Shown: positions 13,871 through 18,486 of the stretch, one piece after another | Position numbering within the stretch: the stretch's first letter is position 1 | Layout of the letters: every line of letters starts with the position of its first letter | Origin: Acidimicrobiia bacterium | GTDB taxonomy: Bacteria; Actinomycetota; Acidimicrobiia; IMCC26256 | Length of the DNA: 18,486 nucleotides | Assembly (NCBI GenBank): GCA_023262065.1 | Contig: JALRDW010000094.1 | Coordinates: 1 to 18,486, forward strand | Direction of reading: 5' to 3' | Made by a program: the position numbers and the translations under genes | The notes under the pieces: model-generated | What the model was told of the DNA's origin: nothing | The model's database searches: none | Seen by the model: the letters and a program-made list of their open reading frames with translations, nothing else

Positions 13871-15490
13871 CTACTCCACCCCGATGAGGTACGGGTAGAG
13901 CGGCTGGCCCCCCTCGTGCACCTCGATCTCGACGTGCGGGTGCTTCGCGGCGAGGTGCTCGCGCACCCGCTGGGTCTCGGCCGGCCGGGCATCGACGCCC
14001 ACGAGCACGGTCACGATCTCGCTGTCCTCGTCGATGAGGCGATCCACGAGCGCGAAGGCTGCCTCGGCCGCGCTGGGCGCGGTCGCACCGATGCCGCTCG
14101 GATCGATGGCGAGCCAGTCACCCTCACGGATCGGCCCGCACTCCGCCGTGCTGTCGCGCACGGCCTGGGTCACCTCACCGGCGCGCACGGCGAGCGCACC
14201 GGCCTCCATGGCCCGCAGATTCGTGTCGCAGTCCGCGTCGGGGTCGTAGGTGACGAGCGCGGCGAGTGCCTCGAGGACCGACACGGTCGGGACGACCTCG
14301 ACCCGCTTGTCGGAGAGTGCATCGACCTGCCGCGCCACCGGGATGATGTTCTTGTTGTTGGGCAGGACGATGACCGAATCCGCCGGACCGCGCTCGACGG
14401 CCTCGAGGATCTGCGCGGTCGACGGGTTCATGGACTGCCCGCCGGCGACGATCTCCTGCACCCCGAGGCTCCGGAGCAGGCGCTTGACCCCCTCGCCGAC
14501 ACCGACCGCGACGACGGCGGTCGCCACCGTCGCGGCCCCGGTGTCACCGGCGGTACCGCCGTGCTCGCGGACCCAGACCTCCTCCTCCACCTGCTCGATG
14601 AGGTCCGTCACCCGGATGTTGCGAGGTCGACCGGCCTCGATGCCCGCCTCGATCGCACCGCCGATGTCGTCGGTGTGCACGTGGCAGTTCCACAGCCCGT
14701 CGCCGCCGACGACCACGATCGAGTCACCGAGGGCCATCCAGGTGGCCTTGAACGCATCGATCGTGGAGTCGGGAGCGTCGAGCAGGAACATGACCTCGTA
14801 GCGCAGCGAGGAGACATCGCCCGCCTCCAGGTGCTCGCGCACGATGTTCGGCGCGTCGACGATCATCGGCTCGGGGATGGGGCGGCCCGACACGACCTCG
14901 AGGAATGCGTCGAGCAGGAGCGTGAAGCCCTTGCCGCCGGCGTCGACGACCCCGGCGTCCCGGAGGGCGGGCAGGAGATCGGGCGTGCGCGCCACCGAGG
15001 CCTCGGCACCGGCCTCCGCCGCGAGGAGCACCGCCTCGATCGTCGTGGCCCCGGCGGCCTCCGCCGCCTCGGCCGCCTCCCGGCAGACGGTGAGGATCGT
15101 GCCCTCGACCGGTCGCATCACGGCCTGGTAGGCGGCGTCGGCGGCCCGCCGCAACGCGGCCACCGTCTCGGCCGGACCGACCTCGGCGTGCCCCCGGAAC
15201 GACTCCACGAGGCCCCGCAGGATCTGGGAGGTGATGACACCCGAGTTGCCCCGCGCGCCCATGAGGGAACCGTGGGCGATGGCGGTGCAGACCTCGTCCA
15301 TCGTCTCGGCCGTGCGGAGCTCGTTCGCGACCGACTCGAGGGTCAGCATCATGTTCGTCCCGGTGTCGCCGTCCGGGACGGGGTAGACGTTGAGCCGGTT
15401 CAACTCCTCCTGGTGGGCGCGGAGTGCGTCCCGGAACCGGGTCACCGCGAGGCGCAGGTCGGTGGCGGTCAGGGTCTCGAGCACGGGCAC
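13871..15490 (-). CDS. fakA: DAK2-domain fatty acid kinase-like protein (FakA/YloV family)
   Basis: Protein of 539 aa with an N-terminal DhaL/DAK2 kinase domain, a middle domain and a DegV-like C-terminal domain, the FakA/YloV architecture. FakA phosphorylates fatty acids presented by a FakB protein, giving acyl phosphates. Key motifs are NVYPVPDGDTGTNM (34-47, Mg-ATP site), GARGNSG (78-84), the middle-domain NCHVHTDD (268-275), GGQSMNPST (350-358) and LPNNKNI (376-382). GTG 15490 lies 6 nt after a TACGCT -10, a leaderless arrangement; GTG 15484 is an alternative. The Cys that from memory binds zinc in S. aureus FakA (YCTEF) is replaced (YEVMF, 231-235), while His270 and His272 remain. No FakB gene is in the window. 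It is the first gene of the run through recG. The substrate is inferred. Confidence 0.85.
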   Translation of the reverse strand: MPVLETLTATDLRLAVTRFRDALRAHQEELNRLNVYPVPDGDTGTNMMLTLESVANELRTAETMDEVCTAIAHGSLMGARGNSGVITSQILRGLVESFRGHAEVGPAETVAALRRAADAAYQAVMRPVEGTILTVCREAAEAAEAAGATTIEAVLLAAEAGAEASVARTPDLLPALRDAGVVDAGGKGFTLLLDAFLEVVSGRPIPEPMIVDAPNIVREHLEAGDVSSLRYEVMFLLDAPDSTIDAFKATWMALGDSIVVVGGDGLWNCHVHTDDIGGAIEAGIEAGRPRNIRVTDLIEQVEEEVWVREHGGTAGDTGAATVATAVVAVGVGEGVKRLLRSLGVQEIVAGGQSMNPSTAQILEAVERGPADSVIVLPNNKNIIPVARQVDALSDKRVEVVPTVSVLEALAALVTYDPDADCDTNLRAMEAGALAVRAGEVTQAVRDSTAECGPIREGDWLAIDPSGIGATAPSAAEAAFALVDRLIDEDSEIVTVLVGVDARPAETQRVREHLAAKHPHVEIEVHEGGQPLYPYLIGVE

Positions 15491-15496
15491 GGGGCG

Positions 15497-15502
15497 AGCG
15501 TA
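15497..15502 (-). promoter_or_regulatory. Putative fakA -10 with leaderless start
   Basis: Minus-strand TACGCT (15502 to 15497) is followed by exactly 6 nt and then the fakA GTG at 15490. A TANNNT box 6-7 nt from an ATG or GTG is the layout of leaderless transcripts in actinobacteria. No convincing -35 is visible. Confidence 0.5.
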
Positions 15503-15532
15503 CCGCCGGGAGGGAGCCAGGACGGGGCCTCC

Positions 15533-15541
15533 TGCTATCCT
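15533..15541 (+). promoter_or_regulatory. Putative extended -10 promoter for rpmB
   Basis: TGCTATCCT at 15533-15541 is an extended -10 (TGnTAnnnT), giving a transcript start near 15548 and a leader of about 29 nt. No -35 consensus is present. A Shine-Dalgarno-like GAGG is at 15566-15569, 7 nt before the rpmB ATG. It is back to back with the fakA promoter. Confidence 0.45.
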
Positions 15542-15576
15542 CCCCCGGTCCCGCGAACCGATCCTGAGGTCGAGCC

Positions 15577-15765
15577 ATGTCATCCGTCTGCGACGTCTGC
15601 GGCAAGAAGCCGGTCTTCGGCATGCGCCTCAGCCACTCGCACCGCCGCACCAAGCGACGCTGGAACCCCAACGTCCAGAAGGTGCGTGCGGTGGTCAACG
15701 GTTCGCCGAAGCGCATCAACGCCTGCACCGCCTGCCTCAAGGCCGGCAAGGTCCAGAAGCCGTAA
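15577..15765 (+). CDS. rpmB: 50S ribosomal protein L28 (zinc-binding form)
   Basis: Basic 62-aa large-subunit protein. It begins [14 protein letters not shown], followed by [20 protein letters not shown], the L28 core, and ends with CTACLKAGK. Two CxxC pairs (5/8 and 50/53) make a zinc ribbon, the C+ form. ATG 15577 has a GAGG motif just upstream. It is divergent from fakA, and the next gene begins 5 nt beyond its TAA. rpmB next to a YloV/FakA-type gene and recG is a widespread arrangement; in Bacillus an Asp23-family gene sits between them, but none is here. Confidence 0.98.
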   Translation: MSSVCDVCGKKPVFGMRLSHSHRRTKRRWNPNVQKVRAVVNGSPKRINACTACLKAGKVQKP

Positions 15766-15770
15766 CGGCC

Positions 15771-16001
15771 GTGCAGGGCGTCGTCCGCTCCTACGACCCG
15801 GAGACCGGCGAGGGTGTCGTCGTGCGCGACACCGACCGGACCGACATCGTCATCGCCCCGGGCGCCCTCGAGGGCTCGCTCTTCCGGGTGCTGCGCCAGG
15901 GCCAGCGCGTGAACTTCGACCTCGACCCCGAGGGACGCGCCACTGCGATCCGCTCGGGCTCCGAGGGCGACATGGGCCTGCCCGATCAGGTGCAGGTCTG
16001 A
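15771..16001 (+). CDS. Degenerate cold-shock-domain-like small protein
   Basis: A 76-aa reading frame starting at GTG 15771, 5 nt after rpmB, so probably translated by coupling. It aligns along its length with the cold-shock fold: [17 protein letters not shown] matches the GxVKWFNxxKGFGFI strands, [10 protein letters not shown] matches KDVFVHxSAI, and [11 protein letters not shown] matches the LxxGQxVxF strand, then a Gly turn and RATAI. The beta-barrel spacing is kept, but the nucleic-acid-binding aromatics of RNP1 and RNP2 are almost all replaced: relative to CspA, W11 is Ser, F18 Glu, F20 Val, F31 Val, H33 Ala and F34 Pro; only F12 survives, as Tyr. The protein is acidic with a short tail. 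It may bind something other than single-stranded nucleic acid, or act in the ribosome. Function is unknown; the fold assignment is by eye. Confidence 0.75.
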   Translation: MQGVVRSYDPETGEGVVVRDTDRTDIVIAPGALEGSLFRVLRQGQRVNFDLDPEGRATAIRSGSEGDMGLPDQVQV

Positions 16002-16021
16002 GCCTCCGCTGAGGTCCCCCG

Positions 16022-16042
16022 CCCCACCGGGCGCGGTTGGGG
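16022..16042 (+). terminator. Weak hairpin after the cold-shock-like gene
   Basis: CCCC ACC (16022-16028) can pair with GGT (16035-16037) and GGGG (16039-16042), leaving one bulged T and a 6-nt loop. It begins 20 nt past the stop codon at 15999-16001. The stem is short and imperfect and no T-run follows, so this is a marginal terminator call for rpmB and its partner. Confidence 0.2.
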
Positions 16043-16061
16043 GCGATAGCGGGCGCGGCCC

Positions 16062-16067
16062 TACACT
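16062..16067 (+). promoter_or_regulatory. Putative pckG -10 box
   Basis: TACACT at 16062-16067 fits a -10 hexamer. A TTGGGG at 16037-16042 could be a poor -35 with a 19-nt spacer, but it overlaps a weak hairpin. The predicted leader is about 55 nt. The pckG Shine-Dalgarno AAGGAG is at 16115-16120, 8 nt before the GTG. No operator-like repeat is evident here. Confidence 0.35.
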
Positions 16068-16128
16068 CCGCGACCATTCGAACCGGGGGCACCGACGCCG
16101 CCGGGCCAGGTCGCAAGGAGTCGTACCC

Positions 16129-17934
16129 GTGTCCATCGCTGACGACGCCCCCACCAAGCACGCACGGCTCATCGCCTGGGTCGAGGAGATGGCCGCGCTC
16201 ACGGAGCCGGCGGCCATCCACTGGTTCGACGGCTCCCAGGCCGAGGCCGACCGCCTCGCCGCCCAACTCGTCGAGGCGGGCACGTTCGTGCCGCTGGACC
16301 CGGCCAAGCGCCCGAACTCCTACTGGGCCGCCACCGACCCCTCGGACGTCGCCCGGGTCGAGGACCGCACCTTCATCTGCTCCGAGCGGGAGATCGACGC
16401 CGGGGCGAACAACAACTGGCGCGACCCGGCCGAGATGCGCTCCCAGCTCGACTCGCTGTTCCGCGGTTCGATGCGAGGCCGCACGATGTACGTGGTGCCG
16501 TTCTCGATGGGTCCGCTCGGCTCGCCACTGTCCTACATCGGCGTCGAGATCACCGACTCGCCGTACGTCGCGCTCTCGATGCGCGTCATGACCCGGGCCG
16601 GGCAGGCCGCGCTGGATGTGCTCGGCGACGACGGGGACTTCGTGCCGTGCATGCACTCGCTCGGCGCCCCGCTCGCCGAGGGCCAGGCCGACTCCGCATG
16701 GCCGTGCAACCCGGACGAGAAGTGGATCGTCCACTTCCCCGAGTCCCGTGAGATCTGGTCGTACGGCTCCGGCTACGGCGGCAACGCGCTGCTCGGCAAG
16801 AAGTGCTTCGCCCTGCGCATCGCCTCGGTCATCGCCCGGGACCAGGGTTGGCTGGCCGAGCACATGCTCATCCTCAAGCTCACGAACCCGAAGGGTGCGG
16901 TGCGCTACGTCGCCGCCGCGTTCCCGTCGGCCTGCGGCAAGACCAACCTCGCCATGCTCATCCCCTCGATCCCCGGCTGGAAGGCCGAGACGATCGGCGA
17001 CGACATCGCTTGGATGAAGTTCGGTCCCGACGGGCGCCTGCGTGCCATCAACCCCGAGTTCGGGTTCTTCGGCGTGGCGCCGGGCACGAACATGGAGACG
17101 AACCCGAACGCCATGCTCACGCTCGACGCGAACACGGTGTTCACCAACGTGGCCCTGACCGACGACGGTGACGTCTGGTGGGAGGGCATGACCGAGGAGC
17201 CCCCGGCGCACCTCATCGACTGGAAGCGCAACGACTGGACTCCGCAGTCCGGCTCGGACGCGGCCCACCCGAACTCCCGGTTCTGCGTGCCGGCTGCGCA
17301 GTGCCCCGTCATCGCCGACGAGTGGGAGGACCCGGCCGGCGTGCCGATCGACGCCATCCTGTTCGGTGGCCGGCGCGCCTCCACCGTGCCGCTCGTGTTC
17401 GAGTCCCGAGACTGGGAGCACGGTGTCTTCGTCGGCGCCACCATGGGCTCGGAGAAGACCGCGGCGGCGTTCGGTGGTCTGGGCGACCTCCGTCGCGACC
17501 CGATGGCCATGCTGCCGTTCTGCGGGTACAACATGGGTGACTACTTCGCCCACTGGCTCACGATGCCGTCGCACACCGACCGCGACAAGCTTCCCCGGAT
17601 CTTCGGCGTGAACTGGTTCCGCAAGGACGAGTCGGGCAAGTTCCTGTGGCCCGGTTACGGCGAGAACTCCCGAGTGCTCAAGTGGGTCTTCGAGCGCTGC
17701 GAGGGCGAGGGTGCAGGCGTGGAGACCGCCATCGGCACCGTCCCGACCCTCGAGGACCTCGACCTCGCCGGTCTGGACGCCGACCCGTCGAAGATCGAGG
17801 CGGCCGTGGCGGTGCACACCGAGGAGTGGAAGCAGGAGGTCGGGTTCATCCGCGACCACTTCGCCTCGGTGGGCGAACGCCTCCCCGCGGACCTGCGGAC
17901 CCAGCTCGACGCCCTCGAGGCCCGGCTCGGCTGA
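16129..17934 (+). CDS. pckG: Phosphoenolpyruvate carboxykinase (GTP)
   Basis: Cytosolic enzyme (601 aa) interconverting oxaloacetate plus GTP with phosphoenolpyruvate, CO2 and GDP; the gluconeogenic entry step and possibly anaplerotic. Motifs in order: [20 protein letters not shown] (127-146), a Mn-site region with Lys225 and His245, the GTP P-loop FPSACGKTN (265-273) with the reactive Cys269, the kinase-2 GDDIAWM (290-296), [11 protein letters not shown] (311-321) and [14 protein letters not shown] (412-425). This set identifies the GTP type, not the unrelated ATP-dependent PckA. GTG 16129 follows AAGGAG by 8 nt. It appears to be a single-gene unit with its own -10 and a strong hairpin after it. 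GTP-type PEPCK is typical of actinobacteria and animals. Length and motifs are normal. Confidence 0.98.
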   Translation: MSIADDAPTKHARLIAWVEEMAALTEPAAIHWFDGSQAEADRLAAQLVEAGTFVPLDPAKRPNSYWAATDPSDVARVEDRTFICSEREIDAGANNNWRDPAEMRSQLDSLFRGSMRGRTMYVVPFSMGPLGSPLSYIGVEITDSPYVALSMRVMTRAGQAALDVLGDDGDFVPCMHSLGAPLAEGQADSAWPCNPDEKWIVHFPESREIWSYGSGYGGNALLGKKCFALRIASVIARDQGWLAEHMLILKLTNPKGAVRYVAAAFPSACGKTNLAMLIPSIPGWKAETIGDDIAWMKFGPDGRLRAINPEFGFFGVAPGTNMETNPNAMLTLDANTVFTNVALTDDGDVWWEGMTEEPPAHLIDWKRNDWTPQSGSDAAHPNSRFCVPAAQCPVIADEWEDPAGVPIDAILFGGRRASTVPLVFESRDWEHGVFVGATMGSEKTAAAFGGLGDLRRDPMAMLPFCGYNMGDYFAHWLTMPSHTDRDKLPRIFGVNWFRKDESGKFLWPGYGENSRVLKWVFERCEGEGAGVETAIGTVPTLEDLDLAGLDADPSKIEAAVAVHTEEWKQEVGFIRDHFASVGERLPADLRTQLDALEARLG

Positions 17935-17959
17935 CGCCACCGCCCCCGAGGAGTTCCTC

Positions 17960-17990
17960 ACCTGCGCCCCGGCCCGGTCGGGGCGCAGGT
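17960..17990. terminator. Bidirectional terminator between pckG and ddl
   Basis: A perfect 12-bp stem (17960-17971 with 17979-17990, ACCTGCGCCCCG and its complement) with a 7-nt loop lies midway between the convergent stops of pckG and ddl. It is the strongest hairpin I found in the window. No T-run follows on either strand, as is common in high-GC genomes. Confidence 0.6.
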
Positions 17991-18009
17991 CGCGTCCCGG
18001 CCCGGTCGA

Positions 18010-18486
18010 TCAGTCGCGGGCGCGACCCGCGCGCAGCGCCCGACGGGCGTGCCGGGCGATGGCGAGGTCGATGAGGCGGTCGAGGAGTTCGGGGTACGGC
18101 ACCCCACTGATGCCCCACAGGCGCGGGTACATCGAGATCGGCGTGAACCCCGGGATCGTGTTGACCTCGTTCACGAGGAAGCCGCGTCCCGTCTCCTCGA
18201 GGAAGAAGTCGACCCGGGCCATGGCCTCGAGCCGGCACGCGGAGAACGCGTCGAGCGCGAGCTGACGCACCTCGGCCTCCTGGGCCTCGGTGAGCGGCGC
18301 CGGCGCGAGCAGTTCGGCCGCGCCGTCCTCGTACTTGTCGGCGTACGTGTAGAACTCGGCGCCCGGCACGATCTCCCCGGGCCGCGAGGCCTCGGGCCGA
18401 CGGTCCCCGAGCACCGCCACCTCGATCTCGCGCCCGGTGATGGCCTCCTCGGCGAGCACCCACTCGTCGAAGCGCAGCGCGTGCCG
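18010..18486 (-). CDS. ddl: D-alanine-D-alanine ligase, C-terminal part (start beyond window)
   Basis: ATP-grasp ligase making the D-Ala-D-Ala dipeptide of peptidoglycan precursors. The window shows about 158 C-terminal residues; the frame is still open at the right edge, where it reads LRFDEWVLAEEAITGREIEVAVLG. The family signature FLVNEVNTIPGFTPISMYP is present, with the Glu and Asn metal ligands, followed by LW and a C-terminal helix. FYTYADKYEDG is the usual Ddl loop (YDxxxKY). The C-terminus is Arg/Ala-rich and ends RARD. It is convergent with pckG across a strong hairpin. Whether this ligase is D-Ala or D-lactate specific cannot be told, because the N-terminal specificity loop is outside the window. 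Confidence 0.93.
   Translation of the reverse strand, partial: RHALRFDEWVLAEEAITGREIEVAVLGDRRPEASRPGEIVPGAEFYTYADKYEDGAAELLAPAPLTEAQEAEVRQLALDAFSACRLEAMARVDFFLEETGRGFLVNEVNTIPGFTPISMYPRLWGISGVPYPELLDRLIDLAIARHARRALRAGRARD

Noticed and set aside
13916..16012. 698-aa plus-strand open frame spanning fakA, its promoter and rpmB
   Set aside because: Overlaps fakA antisense and then rpmB in a different frame; contains no family motif.
15850..17961. 703-aa minus-strand open frame opposite pckG
   Set aside because: It lies antisense to the fully motif-supported pckG and its composition (Arg/His/Val/Glu-rich, no recognisable domain) is what a high-GC third-position bias yields on the opposite strand.

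Overview
The window comes from a high-GC bacterium (roughly 70 % G+C by eye, not counted), most likely an actinobacterium. I infer this from the SepIVA-like coiled-coil gene beside coaD and near the DUF177, rpmF and rnc genes, the FtsY with an N-terminal membrane anchor, the GTP-type PEP carboxykinase, and the very frequent GTG starts. The combination fits Acidimicrobiia or a related lineage, but the class cannot be fixed from this sequence alone. It is a core, housekeeping region: I see no insertion sequence, phage gene, CRISPR array, tRNA or rRNA.

Layout. The left edge (1-260, + strand) carries the end of a gene, possibly an FMN-binding PaiB-like protein, convergent with ftsY. From 281 to 15490 everything is on the minus strand, read right to left: fakA (DAK2 family), recG, rsmD, coaD, a SepIVA-like gene, then a short gap with a hairpin and a promoter-like site, then DUF177/yceD, rpmF, plsX, acpP, rnc, mutM, acyP, then another hairpin and a TTGACA promoter-like site, then smc, mscS-like and ftsY. 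Many junctions overlap by 4-17 nt, so translation is probably coupled. From a divergent promoter region at about 15490-15577 the plus strand carries rpmB and a small degenerate cold-shock-domain gene, then pckG (GTP-dependent PEP carboxykinase). A strong hairpin at 17960-17990 separates pckG from a convergent, right-truncated D-Ala-D-Ala ligase gene.

How the genes fit together. The block joins ribosome biogenesis (rpmB, rpmF, DUF177, rsmD, rnc), phospholipid and acyl-phosphate supply (plsX, acpP, fakA), CoA synthesis (coaD), DNA repair and chromosome structure (recG, mutM, smc), growth and envelope (SepIVA-like, ddl, mscS-like) and protein targeting (ftsY). It resembles the classic bacterial rpmB-yloV-recG and plsX-acpP-rnc-smc-ftsY neighbourhoods, with coaD, rsmD, rpmF and DUF177 joined in.

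Nothing here looks like a wholly new system. The most notable points are a cold-shock-fold protein that has lost nearly all of its nucleic-acid-binding aromatics, a recG whose homology runs upstream of any standard start codon and whose motif II reads DEHH, a leaderless-type start for fakA with an altered metal site, an mscS-type gene wedged between smc and ftsY, and an 11-bp inverted repeat whose arms contain the stop codons of two convergent genes.
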